A stretch of 64,000 bases of DNA. Origin: G963422745 sp963422745. Its GTDB lineage: Bacteria; Actinomycetota; Acidimicrobiia; Acidimicrobiales; Aldehydirespiratoraceae. The position numbers and the translations under genes were made by a program. The first letter of the stretch is position 1. Each line of letters opens with the position of its first letter. The notes beneath the pieces were generated by a model. That model was not told the DNA's origin and searched no databases. It saw only the letters and a list, made by a program, of their open reading frames with translations. The stretch covers positions 930,001 to 994,000 of the forward strand of contig OY730477.1 in assembly GCA_963422745.1 (NCBI GenBank), given 5' to 3'. Below, in pieces: positions 32,974-42,780 of the stretch.

Positions 32974-35610
32974 TCAAGAGTTCTTGGTTGCGTGGTTGTA
33001 TCGGGTTGCGTTGAGGAGCGCTCGGGTCTCGGGATGCTGGGGATCAGAAATCAAGTGTTCAGTGGGGGCGTCCTCAACTACCTGGCCGTCGGCGACGACC
33101 ACGATTCGCTCCGCCACGCGACGAGCGAGTGTCATATCGTGGGTTATGAAGATCAGCGTTGCTTTGATTCTTGCCTGCACACGAAGGAGCAGCGAGGCCA
33201 CGGTTACCCGCAGGGACGCGTCAAGCATTGAGGCTGGCTCGTCGGCCAAGATGATTTCGGGATGTACCACCAGGGCCCGGGCGATGGCAACTCGCTGTCG
33301 CTGGCCGCCGCTGAGCGATCCGGGGTAGCGATCCCAGAAGTGCTCGATGGGCACCAAGTCCAGTTCGCTAAGCGCTTCGGCGGCCAGTGCACGGCGCTCG
33401 GATCCATTCACGCCAGCGATTGCTGCTGGTTCGGACACGATATCGCCTATCCGCATACCGGGATGCAGGGAGTCGTAGGGGTCCTGGAACACCAGCTGAA
33501 CTCGATGGCGCAACCCTTGAAGCTCGCGCCGTGACAGCAACGCCAGATCGTTCCCCAGGACCTGCACGGTTCCTCGGGTCGGTCCCACCAGGCCCACCGC
33601 GAGACGTGCGATCGTTGACTTGCCTGCACCGCTGCGACCGACGATCGCAACTCGTTCACCTTGGGTCACTCGAAGAGAGGTCCCAGTCAGCGCCGACGCG
33701 TTACCAGCGCTTGGTCGTTGTCGACGCGCTCGGTAGGTGACCTCCACCTTCTCCAAGGCCAACACGACCGGGAGGCTTTGGGTTATTGCGGGGAGGCTTT
33801 GGGTTACTGCGGGGAGGTTCTTGGTACTTGCGGGGAGGGCTTGGGTATATGCGGTACCACCCGGTATGGCTGGGGTGAGGGGAGTGCCCGAGGCGGAGAC
33901 TGGCACAATCGGCAACAGTGGCGTCTCTTTGGCGTTGATGATGTCGAACGCAGCGAGCAGTTCTGTGGTATGAGGGTGCCGGGGATCAGCGAGAATCGTA
34001 GCCGTGGGTCCGGTCTCCACCAGTGACCCCTCGTGCATGATCGCCAAGTCGTCAGAGCGAGCGGCCATCATCTCCAGATCGTGAGAAATCAACACCACGT
34101 CAAGGCCCAAATCTCGGCGGAGATCATCAATCAAATCCAGGATCTCGCGTTGCGTAACCACGTCGAGACCTGTGGTGGGTTCATCTGCGATCAACAGCTT
34201 CGGTCGGTTGGCGATTCCCATGGCGATAACCACCCGTTGACGTTGCCCGCCGCTGAGTTCATGGGGATAAGCACGGTGGCGATCCGCTCCGATACCGACT
34301 CGGGTCAAACATGACCTCGCGGTGGCCGAAGCACCGCGACTATCGCCGCTCAGCTCTGCCGATTCGGTTACTTGAGCGAGCACCGACATGGTCGGATCAA
34401 GCGAGTTCATCGCCACCTGCGGCACGATCGCCAGTTCGGTGCTCCGGACCCGGCGGTAGTCGTCACGGCCGATACGTCGTAGGTTCCGTGGCCCTACAAA
34501 GATGGCGTCGCCACTTACCTTCCCGGGATGGGGCACCAAACCAATGACCGCAGCGGCGAGGGTCGATTTGCCGCTCCCGGATTCGCCTACCAAGCCCAAC
34601 AGGCGACCTCGCCTGACCATCAGGTTCACGTTCGAGACAGCCGGTACTCCGTTGAAGTCAACGGAGATGTTGCGAATTTCCAGCGCCACGGAATCGTCGG
34701 GTGGTGACGGTGCATCCGGGTCCAGGCGCCGACGGACGGTCGGACGAGCACCGTGGTTGATGATCTGGGGATCGGCCCATTCCTCAAGCGCGAATCCGAC
34801 GAAGGCCAGCCCGACGATGAGGATTGCGAGTGCCACCCCGGGCGGAACGATCCACCACAGCCAAGCGTCGGTCAGGATGGCGCTGGCGTTGTTGGCGAAG
34901 TACAGGATTGATCCCCAACTCACCTGGCTGGGATCTCCGAGACCGAGGAACGCCACCCCGGACTGAACGATCACAGCCACTGCTGCGGCCCGAACGAACT
35001 GTGACGACAACAAGGGCACCATTCGCAATAGAACGTGACGGACCAGGATTCGAGAACTGCCAGCGCCCATGGATTCAGCAGCAACCACATGGCCGAACTC
35101 GCGGACCTTTAGAACCTGACCTCGCAGCAACCGAGCCGGACGTGCCCACAGCACTCCGGCGATCAACAAGATCAGCAGGTTGAGATCCCGACCGAAATAG
35201 GTAGCAAGAACCAACACAAGAACCAAAAACGGCAGTGACAGGACCAGGTCAACGGTTCGCATGATGACGAAATCGACCCAGCCGCCGCGGTGACCTGCGA
35301 TCAACGCGGCGGCGGTTCCGATCACGGTGGCTAGTACGGCGGAAAGCACACCTACAAGAACCGACACCCGTGCCCCGTACACGAGTTGGGCCCAAAGGTC
35401 CCGGCCCAGGTCGTCGGTGCCGAGGAAGTGCTCAGCGGAGGGCCGTTGGTAGGGTGCGCCGCTCGCACGGTCAGGGGGATGGACCGTCAAGACGTCCGCC
35501 ATAAGGGCCACCCCGACGACTACGACCAGCATTGACGCGCCGATGATCGCAAGAACCAAGGTGGCCAGCTGAAGCTGGTGTCGGCGATATTGGATCGGGG
35601 TTATCCCCAC
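32974..35610 (-). CDS. ABC transporter fusion: DppC-type permease plus two OppD/OppF-type ATPases
   Basis: 878 residues, an unusual three-in-one protein. Residues 1-285: permease with six or so helices and the EAA-type loop (AAESMGAGSSRILVRHVLL). Residues 310-560: first ATPase, Walker A GLVGESGSGKST, signature LSGGQRQRVVIAMG, Walker B LLIADEPTTGLD. Residues 575-630: linker with a 7-residue repeat (ITQSLPA, 21 bp, 33767-33850). Residues 630-870: second ATPase, AIVGRSGAGKST, LSGGQRQRVAIARAL, IILADEPASMLD. Family substrates are peptides or nickel. With the permease and binding protein upstream it completes a transporter. Proximity to hydrogenase genes makes nickel possible but unproven. GTG start. 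Confidence 0.9.
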   Translation of the reverse strand: MGITPIQYRRHQLQLATLVLAIIGASMLVVVVGVALMADVLTVHPPDRASGAPYQRPSAEHFLGTDDLGRDLWAQLVYGARVSVLVGVLSAVLATVIGTAAALIAGHRGGWVDFVIMRTVDLVLSLPFLVLVLVLATYFGRDLNLLILLIAGVLWARPARLLRGQVLKVREFGHVVAAESMGAGSSRILVRHVLLRMVPLLSSQFVRAAAVAVIVQSGVAFLGLGDPSQVSWGSILYFANNASAILTDAWLWWIVPPGVALAILIVGLAFVGFALEEWADPQIINHGARPTVRRRLDPDAPSPPDDSVALEIRNISVDFNGVPAVSNVNLMVRRGRLLGLVGESGSGKSTLAAAVIGLVPHPGKVSGDAIFVGPRNLRRIGRDDYRRVRSTELAIVPQVAMNSLDPTMSVLAQVTESAELSGDSRGASATARSCLTRVGIGADRHRAYPHELSGGQRQRVVIAMGIANRPKLLIADEPTTGLDVVTQREILDLIDDLRRDLGLDVVLISHDLEMMAARSDDLAIMHEGSLVETGPTATILADPRHPHTTELLAAFDIINAKETPLLPIVPVSASGTPLTPAIPGGTAYTQALPASTKNLPAVTQSLPAITQSLPVVLALEKVEVTYRARRQRPSAGNASALTGTSLRVTQGERVAIVGRSGAGKSTIARLAVGLVGPTRGTVQVLGNDLALLSRRELQGLRHRVQLVFQDPYDSLHPGMRIGDIVSEPAAIAGVNGSERRALAAEALSELDLVPIEHFWDRYPGSLSGGQRQRVAIARALVVHPEIILADEPASMLDASLRVTVASLLLRVQARIKATLIFITHDMTLARRVAERIVVVADGQVVEDAPTEHLISDPQHPETRALLNATRYNHATKNS

Positions 35611-35988
35611 GCGAATTCCCAGAGTCTCATATCAGTTGACTCGGGTTGATCGTTACTAAGGGAGAGTGACTTCAAGAGGTGCTTGTCCGTGCCGGTTTCG
35701 GGAGTTGGCGGGATGAGCGGTTCATTGGAGCTTGTCAATCGGGGGATTGGCATTGCCTGTAGCGCCGCGTAGAGAGGGTGTCGGTTGGAGTATCCGCACG
35801 CGAATTCCCAGAGTCTCACATCAAATGTGTCGGGTTGATCGTTACTAAGGGAGAGTGACTTCAAGAGGTGCTTGTCCGTGCCGGTTTCGGGAGTTGGCGG
35901 GATGAGCGGTTCATTGGAGCTTGTCAATCGGGGGATTGGCATTGCCTGTAGCGCCGCGTGGAGAGGGTGTCGGTTGGAGTATCCGCAC
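35610..35988. repeat. 189-bp tandem duplication at the permease/fusion-protein junction
   Basis: CGCGAATTCCCAGAGTCTCA occurs at 35610 and 35799 and the two 189-bp units are nearly identical. The right unit overlaps the 3' end of the upstream permease gene; the left ends at the GTG start of the fusion gene. The 300 bp between the two genes (35611-35910) is filled by this duplication. Confidence 0.92.
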
Positions 35989-36948
35989 GCGGGGATCCAA
36001 CAGAGGGTAGACAAGATCCGCGACGAGGCTGGCACCGATCGCGATCAACGCCAGGAGCAAGAACACGGCCTGCAAGACTGGGTAATCCCGTGCCTGCACT
36101 GCTGCGAACGCCAAAGAACCCAGACCGGGATATGAGAACACGGTCTCAACCACGGTGGCAGCGCCCACAAGAGTCGAAAATCCGAGCAGAGCCACCGTCG
36201 AGACCGGGATGAGGGCGTTGCGCGCTGCATGGGCTCGCACGCGACGCTCAGACAGGCCCTTGGCCCGTGCCATGTACACATAGTCTTGGCCCAGCTCTGA
36301 GATCATCGCCGAACGGGCCACGACGAAGACCGAACCCAGGCCCACGAAGGTAAGCGTCGTCGCTGGCAGCACTAGGCGCCTGCCGACATCGGCGATCCAT
36401 GCCAATCCCGAGAGTTGCTCTGGCGAGGCGGCACCGTACACCGGAAACCAGCCGAACTGCACCGAAAAGATCAACATCAACATCAGCCCCACGAAGAACG
36501 CAGGCAAAGCGTCAATGGTCAGGACGCCCGACAGTAGGCCGATATCGCGACGTGAACCTCTGCGCCAACCCGCCGCAAAACCCAAGACCACGCCGAGGGC
36601 GGTTGATATCACTACGGCGGTGCCCATGAGCAGCAGCGACCAGCCCAGTCGCTGGCCCAGAACCTCGGTGACTGAGCGTCCGTCACGAGTGGAGATGCCG
36701 AGATTACCTTGAGCGAGGTTCGCCAGATACGACCCGAACTGCCGCCAATACGATCCGTCCAGATCGAATCGCTCCAGTATTTCCTGGCGGAGTTCCGCGC
36801 TGATATGACCGGTAGCTGGCGGAACCAGATAGTCGACTGGATCCCCGGGCGCGAGCCGGGGAAGCATGAAATTGAGGGTTAGTGCGGCGAATATCACCAG
36901 GCCGTACTGAATGAACAGTTGTGCCGGACGTTTTCCGAACTGAAGCAT
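35911..36948 (-). CDS. ABC transporter permease, DppB/OppB type
   Basis: 345 residues, six hydrophobic segments, starting LFIQYGLVIFAALTLNFMLPRLAPGDPVDYL (typical OppB first helix and loop). The conserved C-terminal EAA loop is at YVYMARAKGLSERRVRAHAARNALIPV. The last 20 residues (PSPRGATGNANPPIDKLQ) come from the 189-bp repeat and are not family-typical. Pairs with the permease half of the fusion protein to form the channel. Confidence 0.92.
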   Translation of the reverse strand: MLQFGKRPAQLFIQYGLVIFAALTLNFMLPRLAPGDPVDYLVPPATGHISAELRQEILERFDLDGSYWRQFGSYLANLAQGNLGISTRDGRSVTEVLGQRLGWSLLLMGTAVVISTALGVVLGFAAGWRRGSRRDIGLLSGVLTIDALPAFFVGLMLMLIFSVQFGWFPVYGAASPEQLSGLAWIADVGRRLVLPATTLTFVGLGSVFVVARSAMISELGQDYVYMARAKGLSERRVRAHAARNALIPVSTVALLGFSTLVGAATVVETVFSYPGLGSLAFAAVQARDYPVLQAVFLLLALIAIGASLVADLVYPLLDPRVRILQPTPSPRGATGNANPPIDKLQ

Positions 36949-37067
36949 GCCTTGTCTTCGCCCAGTAATGTCATCTCGTTTCAGGTCGTTGGTTTCACCC
37001 GACCGTGCCTTCGCTACGCCGGGTCGGTTCGTGGATAATTTGACGACGATGCAGTATCGCCATCACG

Positions 37068-39086
37068 TCAGTCCTTGACTATGTCAGCTCCGATGTCGGC
37101 ATCTTTGCGCCTCAGTGCTACGCCCCAACCAGTGACCGCTGCCGTAGCGATTGCCAACCCAATAACTAGGGCCGTGCCCCCGCCGGAATCGGATTCCTCA
37201 TCTATGTCGGTTCCGACGTCGGAGCCGGAACCGACTGCGCCCTCGTCGGCATCGCTGTCACCATCGGACATCGCTTCGCCCGGGTTGTCGGTCGTTTCGG
37301 CTGGGTCGTCGGCGGGGTCGGCGGGGTTGTCGGTCGTTTCGGCCGGGTCGTCGGCGGGGTTGTCGGGGTTGTCGGTTGCTTCGCCAGGGTCGTCGGTGGG
37401 TTGCGTGGAAGTACCGGGCATGTTCTCGGCATCGCCAAAACGTGCATAAGGCGCCAGAAAGGAACGCTTAGTGAACACACCATGGCCCGGGTCCGAGACC
37501 CAGCCGTCATATGCCGCGGGCCGGTACGCCCAACGGCCCTCGGGGTAATACAGCGTCACGGCCGGGGTTTCGGCGGCGAAGATCTCCTGCGCCTGGTGAA
37601 CAAGCGGGAGTTTCGTCTCGACCGGTTCGTCAAGAGCGTCGGTGAGGATCGCGTCAAACTCGTTGTTGGTGTAACCACTGAAGATTCCACCGACACCGCG
37701 ACCCGGAGTATGAAAGAAGAAGTACAGGTGATCGGGGTCGACGTGGGCGTGGGATTCAAAAACAGCTATGAACATCTCCACCGTCGGCGCCCCATCCGGG
37801 CTTGGTCTTCGGGCGGCGGTAATTGCGGCCGGATCCAGGGGCTCAACCTTGACGTCGATACCGAGCGAAGCGAGTTGCTCAGCCACCAGCGTTCCCGAAC
37901 GGATCTGGGGAGGGGCACCAGCATTCACCAGCAGTGTCCAGCGCAGCGGTGTGCCGTCCCCGGCGATGCGCGTACCGTCGTCGCCAACGACGTATCCATT
38001 TTCGTCAAGCAGTGCTTTGGCGGCGTCGAGATCGAAAGTGTGGCCCCCGACCCGATGAGCCCAGGGTGACTGCGGATGGGTCCAGGTGTCGTTGCCGGGA
38101 GCGCCGAGCCCACCTTCGACCGTGTTGACGATCGTTTGCAGATCCAAAGCCATGCTCATGGCCTTGCGCACGGCGGGATCTTTGAGCACTGGTTTGCGTG
38201 TGTTGAACATCAGATACAACGACTGGAAGCGACTGCCCTCAATCAGTGAGATTTCTTCGTCGTCGGCCATCTGAGGTACCAGCGGCGCTGGCACGTTGCG
38301 TGTGACGAAATCCAATTCGCCGGTTCGAAGACCGGCGAACGCCGCCTGGGCGTCGGTCACAACCGCCATGATCAACGTGTCAACAAGCGGAGCGCCCAGG
38401 AAGTAATCGTCGTTTGCTTCGAGTCGGTACGACACTGCAGGGTCGTACTCGACCATCTTGAAGGGACCTGTACCGACGGGCAACGACGTGGCATCTGCCC
38501 TGGGATTGGCGATGTTCTCCCAGATGTGGCGGGGCAGGATCGGGACGTCGCCTCCTGGCAGAAGTTCGAAAGTGGCGATGGGATCGACGAATGTCAACTC
38601 CACTGTGGTGTCATTGATCACCGTGGCCGATTTGAACACGGGATGGTCATAGATGTGATGGCCGTATCGCCCCGGACCGTTGTCGTCGCGAAAATACTCG
38701 AAAGTGAACGCCACGTCGTGAGCCGAGAAAGCCACACCATCGTGCCAGGTGACGTCGTCTCGGACGGTGACCGTCCACGTCCGGTAGTCCTCGGAGGGCT
38801 CAGCCCCGGTTGCCAGCCAGGGCTCGGGATCAAGGCGGCTCTGAGACCAAAACAGCGTGTCGTAGACAAGCATCGTGAAGTCGTGGGTGACCGGCAGGGC
38901 CTGCGGAGCGATGAACGGATTCAGGTTCTTCTCTGCTGCGTGCAGTCCGACCCGAACCACCACCTCATCGTCTTGCGCGCTGACCGCCGCTGGTAGCAGT
39001 AACGACACGAGCACGAATGCAACGATTGACTTAACAATCACAAACTGCACGGCCCGTGAAGATAATCGGGCCCCGACAAGATCCAA
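37068..39086 (-). CDS. Extracellular solute-binding protein, family 5 (dipeptide/nickel type)
   Basis: 672 residues. Signal-type helix at residues 15-37 (IVKSIVAFVLVSLLLPAAVSAQ), then a full SBP family 5 body (LNPFIAPQALPVTHDFTMLVYDTLF, WTVTVRDDVTWHDGVAFSAHDVAFTFEY, PVGTGPFKMVEYDP). The C-terminus has an Asp/Pro/Thr-rich repeat (about 590-630), a stalk and a membrane helix (GGTALVIGLAIATAAVTGW) with a basic tail, so the protein is membrane-anchored at both ends or after signal cleavage at its C-terminus. It delivers ligand to the permeases downstream. Ligand (peptide or nickel) is undecided. Confidence 0.9.
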   Translation of the reverse strand: MDLVGARLSSRAVQFVIVKSIVAFVLVSLLLPAAVSAQDDEVVVRVGLHAAEKNLNPFIAPQALPVTHDFTMLVYDTLFWSQSRLDPEPWLATGAEPSEDYRTWTVTVRDDVTWHDGVAFSAHDVAFTFEYFRDDNGPGRYGHHIYDHPVFKSATVINDTTVELTFVDPIATFELLPGGDVPILPRHIWENIANPRADATSLPVGTGPFKMVEYDPAVSYRLEANDDYFLGAPLVDTLIMAVVTDAQAAFAGLRTGELDFVTRNVPAPLVPQMADDEEISLIEGSRFQSLYLMFNTRKPVLKDPAVRKAMSMALDLQTIVNTVEGGLGAPGNDTWTHPQSPWAHRVGGHTFDLDAAKALLDENGYVVGDDGTRIAGDGTPLRWTLLVNAGAPPQIRSGTLVAEQLASLGIDVKVEPLDPAAITAARRPSPDGAPTVEMFIAVFESHAHVDPDHLYFFFHTPGRGVGGIFSGYTNNEFDAILTDALDEPVETKLPLVHQAQEIFAAETPAVTLYYPEGRWAYRPAAYDGWVSDPGHGVFTKRSFLAPYARFGDAENMPGTSTQPTDDPGEATDNPDNPADDPAETTDNPADPADDPAETTDNPGEAMSDGDSDADEGAVGSGSDVGTDIDEESDSGGGTALVIGLAIATAAVTGWGVALRRKDADIGADIVKD

Positions 39087-39245
39087 CCCCCGACAGGATC
39101 GAACCTTTTACAGGATCCAACCTTCGTCAGGTTCGAACCTTTTACAGGATCCAACCTTCGTCAGGATCGCACTTTTGGCAGGATTGAACCTTCGTCAGGA
39201 TCCAACTTCCGACAAGATCCAACCTGCGACAGGGTCCAACCTCTG
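39087..39245. repeat. Short tandem repeats in the divergent SBP/hypF promoter region
   Basis: Some nine degenerate 16-18-bp copies of (A/G)ACAGGATC(C/G)AACCTT(C/T) fill almost all the space between the two divergent starts. They could hold operators, but no clear -35/-10 pair can be named. Confidence 0.85.
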
Positions 39246-39263
39246 GATGGGTAGGTTTGATAT

Positions 39264-41519
39264 GTGCAGCGACGTCGTCTGCGGATATCGGGGACGGTGC
39301 AGGGTGTCGGATTCCGTCCGTTCGTGTGGCGGCTCGCCAACGCGCTGGGCGTAAGCGGCCTGATCGCCAACGACGACGCAGGCGTGTGGTGCGAAATCCA
39401 GGGCACCGACGCTGAGATTGACACGATAATCAGTCGTCTACGCTCCGACGCCCCGCCCCTGGCACGGATCCGCGACATTGATGTGACCGCCATCGCCGTC
39501 GTGGAATCCGAAACGGGTTTCCACATCGCCCAGAGCACACTCGGCGATCGAACCGAGCCCGCTTCGGTGCCACCCGATGTCGCACCGTGTCCCGCCTGTT
39601 TGGCCGAGATCGACGATCCCCGCAACCGCAGGTACCGCTACGCGTTCACCTGCTGCACCGACTGCGGTCCTCGCCATACGATTGTGCGTGAGCTTCCCTA
39701 TGATCGGGCGCGAACATCCATGGTCGACTTCGACCTGTGCGCAGACTGCGAAGCCGAGTATCAAGACCCCAGCGATCGCCGTCACCATGCCCAGGCGCTG
39801 TGTTGTGAGGGCTGCGGGCCCGACCTATACCTGACCGCTTCGAACGACACCCGGATTCTTGACGGTCCTGTGACAACCACAGCGGCCCTTATCCGTGACG
39901 GGGCGATAGTCACTGTGAAGGGCGCTGGCGGCTATCAGCTCGTCTGTCGCGCTGACGACGAGCGGGTCGTGGCCGAACTGCGTGACCGTAAGCACCGCGA
40001 GGAAAAGCCATTCGCGATTCTTGTTGCCACACTCGCCGAGGCCGCACGCTTGATTGAGCTTGATCCGGTCTCAGCTGCAGCGCTACAAGGTCCGGAGGCA
40101 CCGATCGTGTTGGCACCCAGGCGCCCGGATGCGCCGGTTGCACCGTCGGTGGCACCCGACACGCACCTGCTCGGCGTCATGTTGCCCGCAACCGCGCTGC
40201 ATGCCCTCTTGGTGGGCGAAGTTGCACCTGTACCGCTCGTATGCACCAGCGGCAACCGATCCGACGAACCGATCGTGATCTCTGACGATCGACTCAAACC
40301 CGATCTGGGTGACATCGCCGACGCAGTGCTCGCGCACGATCGGCGCATTGAGAGACGCGCCGATGATTCGGTGGGCCAAGCCGTCGTTGGAGACTTCCAA
40401 CTACTGCGCCGAGCACGTGGTTACGCTCCAATGCCGATCCGGTTGAACAAGACCGGCCCGCCCGTCCTCGGAGTCGGAGCTGAACTAAAGAATACTGTGA
40501 GCCTCGCTGTTGGTGCGCAGGCCCAGGTGTCGGTCCATATCGGCGATCTCAGCCACTTCGGCGCAGTCACCGCTTTTGAGAGCGTCGTCGCGGATCTGTT
40601 GCACATGTGCGGGGCGCCCCCGGAGCTGGTCGTTCACGATCTACATCCCGAATACGTCTCCACCAAGTTCGCCGAGGCTGCGGATCTTGCGCCGACGCTG
40701 GCTGTTCAACACCACCACGCACACCTGGCCTCGGTTCTGGTGGACAACGACAGATCGGGACCAGCGATTGGGATCACCTTTGACGGGCTCGGCATGGGTG
40801 CCGATGCCACATTCTGGGGCGGCGAATTCCTTGTAGGCGATGTCTATGACTATGTTCGGGCGGCCCATCTGGCCCCGGTTCCCATGCCTGGCGCGACTGC
40901 CGCCATACGCGAGCCCTGGCGCATGGCCGTGTCGCATCTCGTTGCCGCCTTCGGAGAAGAACTTCCCGACACAGCCCTTGTTGAGCGACACCAAGCGGAT
41001 CTGGCAATGGTGCTGGATCTATGCGATACCCGCCAATCGCCGATCACCTCAGCAGTCGGGCGACTCTTCGACTCGGTTGGCGCTCTTTGCGGACTCGGAG
41101 ACTCGGTTAGTTACGAGGCTCAGGCGGCTATGCGGCTCGAACAGACGGTCAGCGATACCGGACCCCGATATGAGGTCGACATCATCGACCGTCGCCCGCA
41201 GGTTGTCGCGGTAGCACCTTTGATCGCGGCCATCGTCAACGACATTCGCCACGGTGTGGATATCGGTTCCATTGCTGGAGGACTGCATCGTTGGGTGGCC
41301 GACATGATTGTCACGGTCACCGAACGTCTGGCAGCTGAGACCGGAGTGCGGGTCGTGGCGCTCACTGGTGGCGTCTTCCAGAATCGATGCCTGGTTGAAC
41401 TGGTGGTGCCCATGCTGGTCAACGCCGGATTCGAGGTTCTGCGTCACCGGCGGATACCGCCCAACGATGGTGGTATATCGCTTGGTCAGGTGGCCGTGGG
41501 CCGGGCAAGGCTCCATTGA
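39264..41519 (+). CDS. hypF: Carbamoyltransferase HypF (hydrogenase maturation)
   Basis: 751 residues, GTG start. Acylphosphatase domain (GTVQGVGFRPFVWRLA), two zinc-finger motifs (CPAC...CTDC and CADC...CEGC), YrdC-like domain (VTVKGAGGYQLVCRADDE), and Kae1-like carbamoyltransferase domain (HHHAHLASVLV, GLGMGADATFWGGEF, ALTGGVFQNRCLVE). HypF makes the thiocarboxamide on HypE from carbamoyl phosphate, the precursor of the active-site cyanides. All functional domains are present. First gene of the plus-strand maturation genes. Confidence 0.96.
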   Translation: MQRRRLRISGTVQGVGFRPFVWRLANALGVSGLIANDDAGVWCEIQGTDAEIDTIISRLRSDAPPLARIRDIDVTAIAVVESETGFHIAQSTLGDRTEPASVPPDVAPCPACLAEIDDPRNRRYRYAFTCCTDCGPRHTIVRELPYDRARTSMVDFDLCADCEAEYQDPSDRRHHAQALCCEGCGPDLYLTASNDTRILDGPVTTTAALIRDGAIVTVKGAGGYQLVCRADDERVVAELRDRKHREEKPFAILVATLAEAARLIELDPVSAAALQGPEAPIVLAPRRPDAPVAPSVAPDTHLLGVMLPATALHALLVGEVAPVPLVCTSGNRSDEPIVISDDRLKPDLGDIADAVLAHDRRIERRADDSVGQAVVGDFQLLRRARGYAPMPIRLNKTGPPVLGVGAELKNTVSLAVGAQAQVSVHIGDLSHFGAVTAFESVVADLLHMCGAPPELVVHDLHPEYVSTKFAEAADLAPTLAVQHHHAHLASVLVDNDRSGPAIGITFDGLGMGADATFWGGEFLVGDVYDYVRAAHLAPVPMPGATAAIREPWRMAVSHLVAAFGEELPDTALVERHQADLAMVLDLCDTRQSPITSAVGRLFDSVGALCGLGDSVSYEAQAAMRLEQTVSDTGPRYEVDIIDRRPQVVAVAPLIAAIVNDIRHGVDIGSIAGGLHRWVADMIVTVTERLAAETGVRVVALTGGVFQNRCLVELVVPMLVNAGFEVLRHRRIPPNDGGISLGQVAVGRARLH

Positions 41520-41637
41520 CGGTGGTGACGTTTCGTGAACACTACGGTTGATCCTCAGACGATTGTGATCCGCAGACGTCTATTGGGTGCCAACGCAGCA
41601 GCCCGACAACGAGATCCCAACCCCCGGGAGGCAACAC

Positions 41638-42405
41638 GTGAAGATCGGTGTGGTCGGCAAGGGAGGTGTCGGTAAAACGACAGTCAGTGCACTGTTAGCT
41701 CGAACACTTCGGGCCCGGGGGCGCAGAGTGCTGGCTGTGGACACTGACTCCAATCCCAATCTTGGGTTATCTCTGGGACTTGGCGTCAAACAAACCGAAG
41801 CTGTGCCGGTAGTACCGCGATCGGTCATCGTCAGCAGGCGAGGCGATCTCACGATCGACGAATTAATGACTGACTACGCCGTTCACACACCCGAAGGTGT
41901 GTTGTTGATGTCGGCCCTGCGCGTCGCCGAGGCCGCAGCTGGGTGCACCTGCGGGGGTCACGCAACTATTCGAAGCCTGCTCGGCGAGGCGCTCGAATGT
42001 TGCGTTGACGACACTGTTGTCGACATGGAGGCCGGAATCGAGCATCTCAGCCGCTCCGGAGGCACCCTGGCTCACGCCGACGTCTTGGTGCTGGTGATGG
42101 AGCCGAGCCGAAAAGCAGTTATCACCGCTCACCGCACCATCGGCCTCGCCACACAGCTGGGTCTGGGCACCTGGCTGGGCTTGGGCAACAAGGTTGACGA
42201 CGACAAGCGCGTGTTTCTTGAGGAGCTGTGCGACGACTATGGCATCGGTTTGGATGTGATCGTGCCGAGCTGTCATGACTTGGTTGCGGCGGATCGGTTG
42301 GGTGTTGCGCTGGGCATTGACACCGCCGGGGAGGTCTGGGCCGTCATGAACGACTTGGCCGACCGACTCCTGGCAGCGTGTCGCCCGGTAGCCGCCGGAG
42401 CTTGA
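41638..42405 (+). CDS. CooC-like ATPase with C-x-C motif
   Basis: 255 residues from GTG 41638, which follows GGGAGG by 6 bp; the frame is open from 41587 but those codons lack similarity. P-loop VVGKGGVGKTTVSALLAR, DTDSNPNLGLSLG, C-x-C in AAAGCTCGGHATIRSLLGE, VVDMEAGIEHL, VLVMEPSRKAV. This is the CooC pattern; CooC dimers bind nickel at the C-x-C and use ATP to load carbon monoxide dehydrogenase. Here, next to hypF, it may act on the hydrogenase (inference). It is the cysteine reference for the Sec-containing relative at 29643. Confidence 0.88.
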   Translation: MKIGVVGKGGVGKTTVSALLARTLRARGRRVLAVDTDSNPNLGLSLGLGVKQTEAVPVVPRSVIVSRRGDLTIDELMTDYAVHTPEGVLLMSALRVAEAAAGCTCGGHATIRSLLGEALECCVDDTVVDMEAGIEHLSRSGGTLAHADVLVLVMEPSRKAVITAHRTIGLATQLGLGTWLGLGNKVDDDKRVFLEELCDDYGIGLDVIVPSCHDLVAADRLGVALGIDTAGEVWAVMNDLADRLLAACRPVAAGA

Positions 42406-42459
42406 CTCGTCGGGCAACTCATCTGCTGAGCCTGTCGCTTCGCAGGACAATCCGGGTGT

Positions 42460-42780
42460 CGTATCAACAGACGCGGGTCAACAGATGCGGGCCAGCAGAT
42501 GCGCGGCAACTGATGCGGGCCAGCGGAAGCGGGTCAACTGATGAGGGCCAGCAGGTGCGGGCCAACTGGTGCGGGCCAACTGGTGCGGGTCAACTGATGC
42601 GGGTCAGCAGGTGTGGGTCAACAGATGCGGGTCAACTGATGAGGGCCAGCAGGTGCGGGTCAACTGATGAGGGCCAGCGGAAGCGGGTAAACTGATGCGG
42701 GCCAGCAGGTGCGGGCCAAATGGTGCGGGTCAACTGATGAGGGGCCAGCAGGTGCGGGTCAACAGATGCGCGGCAACGGG
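42460..42780. repeat. 15-bp-type degenerate tandem repeats between CooC and hypE
   Basis: Some 20 copies of a 15-bp word, (C/A)AACTGATGCGGG(C/T)C or (C/A)AGCAGGTGCGGG(C/T)C, run through the gap between the two convergent genes up to the hypE stop. No terminator hairpin with T-run is seen. Confidence 0.92.
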
